Shown piece after piece: positions 32,460 through 40,283 of a stretch of DNA of 40,283 bases. How positions within the stretch are numbered: position 1 is the first letter of the stretch; each line of letters opens with the position of its first letter. Location of the stretch: NCBI GenBank assembly GCA_003481005.1, contig QUKC01000023.1, positions 1-40,283 on the forward strand, read 5' to 3'. The position numbers and the translations under genes are program-made. The notes beneath the pieces were generated by a model. The model saw only the letters and a list, made by a program, of their open reading frames with translations. It did not search any database and had not been told where the DNA came from. Source of the DNA: Firmicutes bacterium TM09-10 (lineage in GTDB: Bacteria; Bacillota; Clostridia; Lachnospirales; Lachnospiraceae).

Positions 32460-34028
32460 ATGTATTGTCAGATCAATGCAGGCGGACTTTATGGCCTGCA
32501 GAGCTATGTTGCGCAGGTGGAAGTCGATATTTCAAAAGGACTGCCCTGTTTTGATATGGTAGGACTTTTAGACAGTGAAGTGCGGGAGGCGCGGGAACGT
32601 CTGCGCGTTTCCCTGCATCACATCAACGCAGCGCTTCCGGCGGAAAAAATTACGGTAAATTATTCTCCGGCAGGAATTGTGAAATCCGGGACGTCGTTCG
32701 ATTTGCCGACCGCACTCGTCATTCTTGCGGCGCAGGGAAAAGTGCCGCCGGAGCGGTTGAGGGAGCTCTGGGCGGTGGGCGAGGTCGGGCTGGATGCGCG
32801 AATTAAGCAGGTTCGGGGCGTACTGGCGATGCTGCATGCGGCAAATCAGAGCGCTTTTCGAAGCTATTTGATTCCGTTTGAAAATCTGGGAGAAGGGCTT
32901 GCGGTTGGGAAACTGCCGGTCATGGGCGTTTGCAGCCTGGAAGAAGCAATGGAGTATGTAAACGCGTCTGCGCAGGAACAGGAACGGATGCGGCGGGACG
33001 CGGAAGGCAGATGGCAGAGTCAGGCAAAAGGCAGGATGGAAAAAGAAAAGAAAACGCCGGACTTTGCATTGCTGTGCGGAATGGAGGAAGCAAAGCGCGC
33101 TGCAATGATTGCAGCTGCCGGAGCCCATAATCTGCTTTTGGCAGGACCGCCCGGTACCGGAAAGACGATGCTTGCGAGGTGTCTGCCGGGAATCCTGCCG
33201 CCCATGAGCGAGGAAGAAAAGCAGGAGGTGTCTGCAATCTACAGCGCGGCAGGGCAGCTGGAGGATGGAACGCTGATTCAGGAGCGACCGTTTGTCAGCC
33301 CGCATCATACGGTATCTGTTTATGCAATGACCGGAGGCGGCGCTGTCCCAAAACCGGGAATGGTGACGTTGGCGCACCGGGGCGTGTTGTTTTTGGATGA
33401 AATGGCGGAATTTAAGCGACAGACGCTGGACGTCCTGCGGCAGCCGATGGAAGAGGGAAAGATTTTTCTTGCCCGGAGCCGGGGAAACTTTGTGTATCCG
33501 GCGGATTTTATGCTGTTAGGAGCGACGAACCCCTGCCCCTGCGGCTATTATCCGGACAGAAACCGCTGCAGATGTCAGGACTGGGAGGTGCGTCGGTATT
33601 TGGCGAGACTTTCGGGACCGCTTCTCGACCGGATGGATTTATGCTGTCAGATCAAACAGACGCCGATTCGAAAGCTGTGGGAAAAAAGAGAAGCTTCCTA
33701 TATAGATAGCGACAAAAACGGAAGCAAATGGATGCGGGAACAGGTGCTGGAGGCAAGAAAGCGGCAGCAGATGCGATGCCGTGGCGCGGCAATGCGGGAA
33801 AACGGTCGGTTGAGTCCGGGGGAAATTTTAAAATACTGTCCGTTGGGACTTGAGGAACAGGAGTTTCTGGAACAGGCCAGCGAGCAAGCGGGGCTTTCCA
33901 TGCGGGGATGCCATCGCGTTATCCGTGTGGCGCGGACGATTGCAGATCTGGAAGGAAAAGACCGGATTGGTGTAGAGCATCTGGGACAGGCGCTCTTTTT
34001 CCGAAATCAGAATGTGCTGCGGGAGTGA
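32460..34028 (+). CDS. comM: YifB/ComM-family Mg-chelatase-like AAA+ ATPase
   Basis: The protein has 522 residues. The N-terminal ChlI-like domain (residues 1-170; GLPCFDMVGLLDSEVREARE, NYSPAGIVKSGTSFDLP) precedes the AAA+ core with Walker A GPPGTGKT at 229-236 and Walker B VLFLDEMAEF; a zinc-like cluster NPCPCGYYPD and a C-terminal helical domain follow. ComM in naturally competent bacteria is a hexameric helicase that extends branch migration during recombination of incoming DNA. The start is ATG 32460 after AAGGGGAAAG; an earlier ATG-like start at 32358 lies before the terminator and is rejected. It is next to dprA, which fits a DNA-uptake role. Confidence 0.95.
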   Translation: MYCQINAGGLYGLQSYVAQVEVDISKGLPCFDMVGLLDSEVREARERLRVSLHHINAALPAEKITVNYSPAGIVKSGTSFDLPTALVILAAQGKVPPERLRELWAVGEVGLDARIKQVRGVLAMLHAANQSAFRSYLIPFENLGEGLAVGKLPVMGVCSLEEAMEYVNASAQEQERMRRDAEGRWQSQAKGRMEKEKKTPDFALLCGMEEAKRAAMIAAAGAHNLLLAGPPGTGKTMLARCLPGILPPMSEEEKQEVSAIYSAAGQLEDGTLIQERPFVSPHHTVSVYAMTGGGAVPKPGMVTLAHRGVLFLDEMAEFKRQTLDVLRQPMEEGKIFLARSRGNFVYPADFMLLGATNPCPCGYYPDRNRCRCQDWEVRRYLARLSGPLLDRMDLCCQIKQTPIRKLWEKREASYIDSDKNGSKWMREQVLEARKRQQMRCRGAAMRENGRLSPGEILKYCPLGLEEQEFLEQASEQAGLSMRGCHRVIRVARTIADLEGKDRIGVEHLGQALFFRNQNVLRE

Positions 34029-34085
34029 AGCGCCGCGGGCAGAAGGGAGCATAGAATAGAAAAACAACAGAATTGTAAAAGTCAA

Positions 34086-35306
34086 ATGGAGCAGGAGCGC
34101 ACTCTGGCACTTGCCCTTTGCCGGGTGGAAGGGATCGGCGCTGTCAGCATTCGAAAGCTTTTGGAAAAGGCAGGAGACGTTTCCGAAATCCGAAAGCTGC
34201 CGGCGGAAAGTCTGCAAAAGCTGCTGGGGGAGAAAAAAGCGGCGCTTTTGAAAAACTGGGACGCGCCCGAAAATCTGGAACGGGCAAAGCGACAGGAGGA
34301 GCAGTGGAAGAAAAAAGGAATTTCCTTCGATTTTTTGTGGGAAGAAGGGTTTCCAAAACGATTGAAGGAAATTTCCGATCCACCGCTGGTGCTGTACAGG
34401 ATCGGGAAGCTGCCGGAGCCGGAAAAAAAGATGACAGCCATTGTCGGTGCGCGCGCCTGTTCCTCCTATGGAAAAGAAATGGCGGAATATTTCGCCAGGG
34501 GACTTGCGAAGGAGGGGATCGGAATTGTCAGCGGCATGGCGCGGGGGGCAGATGGAATCGCGCAGCGGGCGGCGCTGTCAGCAGGCGGATATTCAGTTGC
34601 GGTGTTGGGCTGCGGTGTGGACATCTGCTACCCGGAGGAGAACAGGCCGCTGTATGAAAAGCTGTGGGAAAACGGATGTATCCTGTCGGAATATCCGCCG
34701 GGGACGCAGCCCCATTCGAGACTGTTTCCGCCCCGCAACCGGATTATCAGCGCACTTTCGGATCTCGTGCTCGTTATCGAAGCGCGTGAAAAGAGCGGAA
34801 CGCTGATTACCGTGGATATGGCGCTGGAACAGGGAAAGGATGTGTTTGCTGTGCCGGGACGCATTACGGATACCTGTAGTCGCGGCTGCAACCGATTGAT
34901 CGGAAATGGCGCAGGTATCGCGGTAAGTGTGGCACAGCTGCTGCAGGAACTGCAGGGCAGTGTACCGCACGCAGGTAGAGACGAAGCGTTTTCCTTAACC
35001 CAGGCAGAACGCCCGAACGCTGCCAATGCTGCCGGTGTGATTGCCGACAAAATGCTGTGCCCTGTGACAGACGCTCTCAGCGTTACCGCCTCATCCTCCT
35101 GGCCGCCTCTGCGCAAAACCATCTGGCAGGCGCTGGATACAATGCCGCAGAGCATGGACGAAATTGCGGATACCCTTGCGAGACAGAAGATATTCATAAA
35201 TGTGCAGATGCTGATGCAGGAGCTTGTTTTTCTGGAGCTGGAGGGCGCTGCAGGAAGCGTAATGGGGCGATATTACAGGAAAACTTTTGCTTGCAATGAC
35301 GGATGA
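34086..35306 (+). CDS. dprA: DNA-processing protein DprA
   Basis: The protein has 406 residues. An N-terminal SAM-like helical region (LALALCRVEGIGAVSIRKLL) is followed by the Rossmann-like DprA core (IVGARACSSYGKEMAEY; IVSGMARGADGIAQRAAL; VAVLGCGVDICYP; SEYPPGTQPHSRLFPPRNR; EAREKSGTLITVDMALEQGK) and a C-terminal winged-helix-like part from about 330. It binds single-stranded DNA and loads RecA during transformation. The N-terminal part is Lys- and Glu-rich. The ribosome binding site is weak (AAAAGTCAA). The last bases of the gene contain the promoter of topA. Confidence 0.96.
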   Translation: MEQERTLALALCRVEGIGAVSIRKLLEKAGDVSEIRKLPAESLQKLLGEKKAALLKNWDAPENLERAKRQEEQWKKKGISFDFLWEEGFPKRLKEISDPPLVLYRIGKLPEPEKKMTAIVGARACSSYGKEMAEYFARGLAKEGIGIVSGMARGADGIAQRAALSAGGYSVAVLGCGVDICYPEENRPLYEKLWENGCILSEYPPGTQPHSRLFPPRNRIISALSDLVLVIEAREKSGTLITVDMALEQGKDVFAVPGRITDTCSRGCNRLIGNGAGIAVSVAQLLQELQGSVPHAGRDEAFSLTQAERPNAANAAGVIADKMLCPVTDALSVTASSSWPPLRKTIWQALDTMPQSMDEIADTLARQKIFINVQMLMQELVFLELEGAAGSVMGRYYRKTFACNDG

Positions 35307-35319
35307 TATGGTGTATAGT
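35291..35319 (+). promoter_or_regulatory. promoter of topA
   Basis: TTGCAA (35291-35296) and TATAGT (35314-35319), 17 bases apart. It begins inside the last codons of dprA. Confidence 0.65.
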
Positions 35320-35387
35320 GGTTCACGATCACTGCACAGGACCAAAAATGTGCGTAATAGCAGTAATGAAAATTGGGGATATCAAAT

Positions 35388-37472
35388 ATGGCAAAATATT
35401 TAGTGATCGTGGAGTCACCGGCCAAAGTCAAAACGATCAAGAAGTTCTTGGGGGCGAACTATGAGGTAGCAGCCAGTAACGGGCATGTGCGTGACTTTCC
35501 CAAGAGCCAGTTCGGCATTGATGTGGAGCATGATTACGAACCGAAGTATATCACGATCCGCGGCAAGGGTGACATCCTGGCGAACCTCCGCAAAGAGGTC
35601 AAAAAAGCAGAAAAAATCTATCTCGCAACCGACCCGGACCGGGAGGGAGAGGCGATTTCCTGGCATCTGATGGAAGCGCTCAAGCTCTCCGGTAAAAAGG
35701 TGTACCGTATTACCTTTAACGAGATCACGAAGACAGCAGTGAAGGAATCGTTAAAGCATGCGAGAGAAATCGATATGAATTTAGTGGATGCGCAGCAGGC
35801 GCGACGGATGCTGGACCGTATGGTTGGCTATCGGATCTCCCCGCTTCTGTGGGCAAAGGTGAAGCGGGGACTTTCTGCCGGACGTGTGCAGTCTGTTGCC
35901 CTGCGCATTATCTGTGATCGCGAAGAAGAGATCAATGCGTTTATTCCGGAGGAATACTGGACCCTTGATGCAGCATTCCAGATTCCAGGGGAAAGAAAAC
36001 CCCTGATAGCCAAATATTACGGGGAGCAGGATACCAAGCGTATTTTAAAAACCGCAGCGGAAGTAGAAGCAGTCAAAAAGGATTGCGAAAAGGCAGAGTT
36101 TCAGGTGAGCGACGTCAAAAAGGGCGAGCGCATCAAGAAGGCTCCCCTTCCCTTTACCACCTCTACCCTGCAGCAGGAAGCCAGTAAGGTGCTGAATTTT
36201 TCCACACAGAAAACCATGCGGCTGGCACAGCAGCTGTACGAAGGGGTAGATATCAAGGGAAATGGTACAGTCGGTATCATCACCTACCTAAGAACCGATT
36301 CCACGCGTGTTTCCGAAGAGGCGGAAAACATGGCGCGCAGCTATATTACTGAGAAATACGGCGAACAGTATGCCGGAGAAGGCACCGTGAAAAAGGGCGG
36401 ACAGAAAATTCAGGATGCCCACGAAGCGATCCGTCCGACGGATGTTGCACGGACCCCTTTGGAAATCAAAGAATCCTTAAGCAGGGATCAATTTCGTCTC
36501 TATCAGCTGATCTGGAAGCGCTTTATGGCAAGCCGCATGACGCCTGCCAAGTACGAGACAACCTCTGTGAAGATTGACGGCAACGGACATCGTTTTACGG
36601 TTGCGGCCAGTAAGGTGATCTTTGACGGTTTCATGAGTGTATACACGATGGACGACGAGGATAAGGCAGAAAACCGCACCCTCGCAAAAAGCATCGACAA
36701 GGATACGAAGCTGTCCTTAAAGGAATTTGACGGGGAGCAGCATTTTACCCAGCCTCCCGCACATTATACAGAAGCGTCCCTTGTCCGGACGCTGGAAGAA
36801 CTGGGTATCGGTCGTCCCAGTACCTATGCACCGACGATCACGACGATCCTTGCACGTCATTATGTCATTAAAGAAAACAAGAACCTGTATGTGACGGAGC
36901 TGGGGGAGGTTGTCAATAAGATGATGAAGGAGGCGTTCCCGACAATTGTGGACGTCAACTTTACAGCGAATATGGAAGCACTTTTGGACGGCGTTTCCGA
37001 AGGAACCGTAGACTGGAAGACAATTGTTTCCAATTTCTATCCCGATCTGGAGGAGGCTGTGCAGAACGCGGAGAAGGAACTGGAAGAGGTCAAGGTGGGA
37101 GACGAGGAATCAGATGAGGTTTGTGAGCTGTGCGGACGGCGCATGGTCATCAAATACGGACCTCACGGCAGATTCCTGGCATGTCCGGGCTTTCCGGAAT
37201 GCCGCAATACCAAACCTTATTACGAAAAAATCGGCGTAGCATGCCCCAAGTGCGGCAAGGATATCGTCCTGAAAAAGACACAGAAGGGCAGAAAATACTA
37301 TGGCTGTATCGGCAACCCGGAGTGCGATTTCATGGTATGGCAGAGGCCTTCCAATGAAAAGTGCCCGGTCTGTGGCTCCATTCTTCTGGAAAAGGGCAAC
37401 AAACTCGTATGCTCGAAGGAGGGCTGCGGTTTTGTCAAAGAGAAGGAAAAAGAAGAAAACGGCCAGGGATAA
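35388..37472 (+). CDS. topA: DNA topoisomerase I (type IA)
   Basis: The protein has 694 residues. It starts MAKYLVIVESPAKVKTI (Toprim) and has the metal motif ATDPDREGEAISWHL. The DNA-cleaving tyrosine is Y300 in GIITYLRTDSTRVS. Three C-terminal zinc-ribbon repeats follow: CELCGRR...CPGFPEC, CPKCGKD...CIGNPEC and CPVCGSI...CSKEGC. It relaxes negative supercoils. The ATG follows GGGG at 8 bases; a TTG 15 bases earlier is unlikely. Next to codY in the order usual for Lachnospiraceae and other Clostridia. Confidence 0.98.
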   Translation: MAKYLVIVESPAKVKTIKKFLGANYEVAASNGHVRDFPKSQFGIDVEHDYEPKYITIRGKGDILANLRKEVKKAEKIYLATDPDREGEAISWHLMEALKLSGKKVYRITFNEITKTAVKESLKHAREIDMNLVDAQQARRMLDRMVGYRISPLLWAKVKRGLSAGRVQSVALRIICDREEEINAFIPEEYWTLDAAFQIPGERKPLIAKYYGEQDTKRILKTAAEVEAVKKDCEKAEFQVSDVKKGERIKKAPLPFTTSTLQQEASKVLNFSTQKTMRLAQQLYEGVDIKGNGTVGIITYLRTDSTRVSEEAENMARSYITEKYGEQYAGEGTVKKGGQKIQDAHEAIRPTDVARTPLEIKESLSRDQFRLYQLIWKRFMASRMTPAKYETTSVKIDGNGHRFTVAASKVIFDGFMSVYTMDDEDKAENRTLAKSIDKDTKLSLKEFDGEQHFTQPPAHYTEASLVRTLEELGIGRPSTYAPTITTILARHYVIKENKNLYVTELGEVVNKMMKEAFPTIVDVNFTANMEALLDGVSEGTVDWKTIVSNFYPDLEEAVQNAEKELEEVKVGDEESDEVCELCGRRMVIKYGPHGRFLACPGFPECRNTKPYYEKIGVACPKCGKDIVLKKTQKGRKYYGCIGNPECDFMVWQRPSNEKCPVCGSILLEKGNKLVCSKEGCGFVKEKEKEENGQG

Positions 37473-37493
37473 ATTTGTGGAGGAACAGAAAAG

Positions 37494-38270
37494 ATGAGCG
37501 GGATTCAGCTGCTGGATAAGACAAGAAAGATCGGGAAGCTGCTGCATAACAGCCATTCCAGCAAAGTTGTTTTTAACGATATCTGCAAGGTGATGCAGGA
37601 TGCGCTGCAGTCAAACGTGCTGGTGATCAGCCGAAAAGGAAAAGTACTGGGCATTTCCGGCAAGGACGGCGGTGCAATCCGGGAGCTTTCCGGCTGCAAC
37701 GTCGGAAGCTTTCTTGATCCGTTGCTGAATGAGAGAATGCTTTCAATTTTGTCCACCAAAGAAAACGCAAGCCTTGCAACGCTGGGCTTTGATGGCGAAG
37801 AGGACGAGGAATTTTCCGCGATCGTGACACCGATCGAGATCGCAGGGGAACGCCTCGGCACGCTGTTTTTATACCGCAGGGGGCAAAGCTATACGATCGA
37901 CGATATCATTCTGTGCGAATACGGTTCCACGGTGGTGGGACTGGAAATGCTGCGGGCTGTGACCGAGGAGAGTGCGGAGGAAGACCGCAAAATCGCAGTG
38001 GTACACGCCGCACTCGGAACCTTATCCTATTCCGAACTGGAAGCGATCAGCCTGATCTTTCAGGAGCTGCATGGGACGGAAGGCATTCTGGTCGCAAGTA
38101 AAATTGCGGATCAGGCGGGCATTACCCGTTCCGTTATCGTCAACGCGCTGCGCAAATTTGAGAGCGCGGGAATCATCGAATCCCGTTCCTCCGGCATGAA
38201 AGGCACTTATATCAAGGTCTGCAACGAATTTGCCTATGGGGAAATCCGCAAAATGAAGGAAAAGAAGTAA
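37494..38270 (+). CDS. codY: GTP-sensing global regulator CodY
   Basis: The protein has 258 residues. The N-terminal GAF domain begins LLDKTRKIGKLLH and has the branched-chain amino acid pocket region; the C-terminal winged helix-turn-helix contains ASKIADQAGITRSVIVNALRKFESAGIIESRSSGMKGTY split over residues about 204-242, the most conserved part of the family. CodY represses nutrient-scavenging genes when GTP and isoleucine are plentiful. GTGGAGGAAC stands before the ATG, 21 bases after topA, so both are one operon. Confidence 0.98.
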   Translation: MSGIQLLDKTRKIGKLLHNSHSSKVVFNDICKVMQDALQSNVLVISRKGKVLGISGKDGGAIRELSGCNVGSFLDPLLNERMLSILSTKENASLATLGFDGEEDEEFSAIVTPIEIAGERLGTLFLYRRGQSYTIDDIILCEYGSTVVGLEMLRAVTEESAEEDRKIAVVHAALGTLSYSELEAISLIFQELHGTEGILVASKIADQAGITRSVIVNALRKFESAGIIESRSSGMKGTYIKVCNEFAYGEIRKMKEKK

Positions 38271-38279
38271 ATAATAGTC

Positions 38280-38308
38280 TTGCAAGTCATCAGCATTTAT
38301 GGTAAAAT
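38280..38308 (+). promoter_or_regulatory. promoter of rpsB-tsf
   Basis: TTGCAA (38280-38285) and TAAAAT (38303-38308), 17 bases apart, 160 bases before rpsB. Confidence 0.6.
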
Positions 38309-38314
38309 CCTAAT

Positions 38315-38450
38315 GTTGTGACCATAAAACATGTGTCTGGTTCCGTCACCGGTGTCCTTTAACGCTTTGGATGGCTGGCGGGTGGAAATGGTGGATCCTG
38401 TGAATTGAGCTTTACAGGATGTTTCTAAAAAGGCACAGAGGAAAAAACCA
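38315..38450 (+). promoter_or_regulatory. rpsB leader with hairpin
   Basis: The leader of about 140 bases contains a GC-rich central part (GGTTCCGTCACCGG; GGATGGCTGGCGGG) and a clear stem ATCCTGT/ACAGGAT at about 38395-38420, with no T run. Ribosomal protein operons are often controlled through such leaders; I recognise no described family. Confidence 0.4.
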
Positions 38451-38465
38451 ATGGAGGTAAGAACA

Positions 38466-39227
38466 ATGAGCGTTATTTCTATGAAACAGTTACTTGAAGC
38501 AGGTGTTCATTTCGGACATCAGACCAGAAGATGGAACCCTAAAATGGCTCCTTATATCTTCACCGAGAGAAACGGTATCCACATCATCGACCTGCAGAAG
38601 TCTGTAGGCAAAGTGGACGAAGCTTACAAGGCAGTATTTGAGATCGCAGCACAGGGCGGCACCATCCTGTTCGTCGGCACCAAGAAGCAGGCACAGGACG
38701 CTGTTAAGACCGAGGCTGAGCGCTGCGGTATGTATTTTGTAAATGAGAGATGGCTGGGCGGCATGCTGACCAACTTCAAGACCATCAGAAGCAGAATCGA
38801 GAGACTGAAAGCAATCGAGACCATGTCCGAAGACGGTACCTTCGATGTTCTGCCTAAGAAAGAAGTTATCCAGCTGAAGAAGGAATGGGAAAAGCTGGAG
38901 AAGAACCTGGGCGGTATCAAGAACATGACCAGAATCCCGGATGCAATCTTCGTTGTTGACCCTAAGAAGGAAAAGATCTGTGTACAGGAAGCTCATGCAC
39001 TGGGTATCACACTGATCGGTATCGGCGACACCAACTGCGATCCCGAAGAGCTGGATTACATCATTCCTGGTAACGACGATGCAATCAGAGCCGTTAAACT
39101 GATCACTTCCAAGATGGCAGACGCTGTTATCGAAGCAAATCAGGGCGAAGAAGTTTATACCGAAGAAGCAGCTGCACAGGGCGAAGCTTCCGATATCGAA
39201 GAAGTAGCTGCTGCAGAAGAGGCATAA
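38466..39227 (+). CDS. rpsB: 30S ribosomal protein S2
   Basis: The protein has 253 residues. [20 protein letters not shown] is the invariant start, with [36 protein letters not shown] and the C-terminal [11 protein letters not shown]. The last 30 residues are an acidic Glu/Ala tail. The start is ATG 38466, 8 bases after GGAGG; the ATG at 38451 contains that site. tsf follows in the same transcript. Confidence 0.99.
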   Translation: MSVISMKQLLEAGVHFGHQTRRWNPKMAPYIFTERNGIHIIDLQKSVGKVDEAYKAVFEIAAQGGTILFVGTKKQAQDAVKTEAERCGMYFVNERWLGGMLTNFKTIRSRIERLKAIETMSEDGTFDVLPKKEVIQLKKEWEKLEKNLGGIKNMTRIPDAIFVVDPKKEKICVQEAHALGITLIGIGDTNCDPEELDYIIPGNDDAIRAVKLITSKMADAVIEANQGEEVYTEEAAAQGEASDIEEVAAAEEA

Positions 39228-39280
39228 ATACTTTTTGACAATAGAACCCAATAAACTGATTTTATATGGAGGAAAGTAAA

Positions 39281-40207
39281 ATGGCTGTTACAGCTGCAAT
39301 GGTAAAAGAGTTAAGAGAAATGACCGGCGCTGGTATGATGGACTGCAAAAAGGCGCTGACCGCAACAGAAGGCGACATGGACGCTGCTGTTGAATTCCTG
39401 AGAAAGAATGGACAGGCAAAGGCTGAGAAGAAGGCTGGCCGTATCGCTGCAGAAGGTATCTGCCGCATCGCTGTAAAAGACGAAGGCACCGCTGCTGTCG
39501 TAGAAGTAAACTCTGAGACAGACTTTGTTGCAAAGAACGAGAAGTTCCAGAACTTCGTAGCTGCAGTTGCTGAGCAGGCAGTAAATTCTGACAATACAGA
39601 GCTGGAAGCATTCCTGGATGAAGCATGGCATGAGGAACCCTCCAAGACTGTAAAGGAAGTTCTGGTTGAGCAGATCGCAGTAATCGGCGAGAACTTAAAG
39701 ATCAGAAGATTCCAGAAGGTTACCGCTCCCCTTGTTGTTTCCTACACACATGGCGGCGGACGTATCGGCGTTTTAGTAGAAGCTGACACCGATGTAAAGA
39801 ACGATGCGGTAAAAGAAGCACTGACCAACGTAGCAATGCAGATCGCTGCACTGTCTCCGAAGTATGTTTCTACTGCTGACGTTTCTGAAGAGTACAAGGC
39901 TCATGAGAAAGAGATCCTGATGGCTCAGATCCAGAACGATCCTAAGATGGCTGGCAAGCCTGAAAAGGTAATCGAGGGCGCAGTAAGTGGCCGTCTGAAC
40001 AAAGAGCTGAAGGAAGTTTGCCTGTTAGAGCAGGTATACGTAAAGGCAGAGGACGGCAAGCAGACCGTTGCTCAGTATTTGGCTCAGGTAGCAAAAGAGA
40101 ACAATGCAAACCTGACTGTAAAGGGCTTCGTTCGTTTCGAAACCGGTGAAGGTATCGAAAAGAAGGTAGAAGACTTCGCAGCAGAGGTTGCAGCTCAGCT
40201 TGGTTGA
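39281..40207 (+). CDS. tsf: translation elongation factor Ts
   Basis: The protein has 308 residues. The N-terminal UBA-like part with KELREMTGAGMMDCKKAL and the signature VEVNSETDFVAKNEKF are intact; the core contains YTHGGGRIGVLVE and the C-terminus VAAQLG. It recycles EF-Tu from GDP to GTP form. GGAGG stands 8 bases before ATG 39281. Codon use is strongly biased as in rpsB. A small CTTGC-ACC-GCAAG hairpin (40228-40240) follows, then the third palindromic repeat. Confidence 0.99.
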   Translation: MAVTAAMVKELREMTGAGMMDCKKALTATEGDMDAAVEFLRKNGQAKAEKKAGRIAAEGICRIAVKDEGTAAVVEVNSETDFVAKNEKFQNFVAAVAEQAVNSDNTELEAFLDEAWHEEPSKTVKEVLVEQIAVIGENLKIRRFQKVTAPLVVSYTHGGGRIGVLVEADTDVKNDAVKEALTNVAMQIAALSPKYVSTADVSEEYKAHEKEILMAQIQNDPKMAGKPEKVIEGAVSGRLNKELKEVCLLEQVYVKAEDGKQTVAQYLAQVAKENNANLTVKGFVRFETGEGIEKKVEDFAAEVAAQLG

Positions 40208-40247
40208 TCACGGCGCATTCTGATAAGGCTTGCACCGCAAGGGAAAA

Positions 40248-40282
40248 ACAATAGAATGCACGCTCTGCGAGCATTCTATTGT
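40248..40282. repeat. dispersed palindromic repeat, copy 3
   Basis: The 35 bases are identical to copy 2 (16824-16858): ACAATAGAATGC and GCATTCTATTGT around CGC-TCT-GCG. It lies 40 bases after tsf; the window ends one base later. Confidence 0.9.
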
Positions 40283-40283
40283 C

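Noticed and set aside
38490..39251. A 253-codon open frame opposite rpsB
   Set aside because: Antisense to a highly conserved ribosomal protein gene with strong codon bias. No start signal.

Overview
The window is a piece of a Bacillota chromosome, most likely from the family Lachnospiraceae (gut Clostridia). The evidence is the core gene order lepA-hemW ... sigK ... comM-dprA-topA-codY-rpsB-tsf, together with strong GGAGG ribosome binding sites, SigA-type promoters, a sporulation sigma factor and a glycyl radical enzyme. The species cannot be named from sequence reading alone.

Bases 1 to about 4190 are the end of an AT-rich integrated mobile element, probably an integrative conjugative element (ICE). 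It holds a MobT/Rep_trans relaxase gene running off the left edge, a non-coding stretch rich in inverted repeats (oriT or single-strand-origin candidate), an XRE repressor-like gene with a clear promoter, two unrecognised small membrane proteins and a non-coding end with paired 11-bp-period direct repeats. It stops at a displaced copy of the last 17 codons of tuf (EF-Tu) and the tuf-like terminator. This suggests that the element sits in the 3' end of tuf and that the right attachment site is at about 4130-4191.

Bases 4200-6900 are a patchy chromosomal region: an IS66 remnant, two identical tRNA-Thr(GGT) genes on the minus strand with their own promoter and terminator, a structured MITE-like element, an endonuclease/exonuclease/phosphatase-family enzyme and a small membrane protein gene broken by an in-frame TGA.

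Bases 6900-16860 form an intracellular carbohydrate locus. On the minus strand are a beta-propeller glycosidase-like protein and a PHP-domain phosphoesterase. On the plus strand, from a divergent promoter, are a PfkB sugar kinase, a GH4 phospho-glycosidase, an M17 aminopeptidase and an unknown 536-residue glycosidase-like protein. Next come the scar of a deleted YesM/YesN-type two-component system and a LacI regulator with two perfect 12-bp operators on its own promoter. No transporter is present. Bases 16900-20880 hold glgP and malQ for glycogen or maltodextrin breakdown, with a possible 38-codon coupled ORF between them.

Bases 20970-27070 carry a CYTH phosphatase-like protein, a DJ-1/PfpI protein, a CBS-pair protein, an AraC regulator, and a glycyl radical enzyme (GRE) with its radical-SAM activase. 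The GRE has an unusual GCGEY active-site motif and is the best candidate for an undescribed activity. A second MITE, with 14-bp terminal repeats and a perfect 8-bp target duplication, lies between the lepA promoter and lepA.

Bases 27380-40283 are housekeeping genes. A 33-35-bp palindromic repeat occurs three times (4730, 16824, 40248), always between genes.
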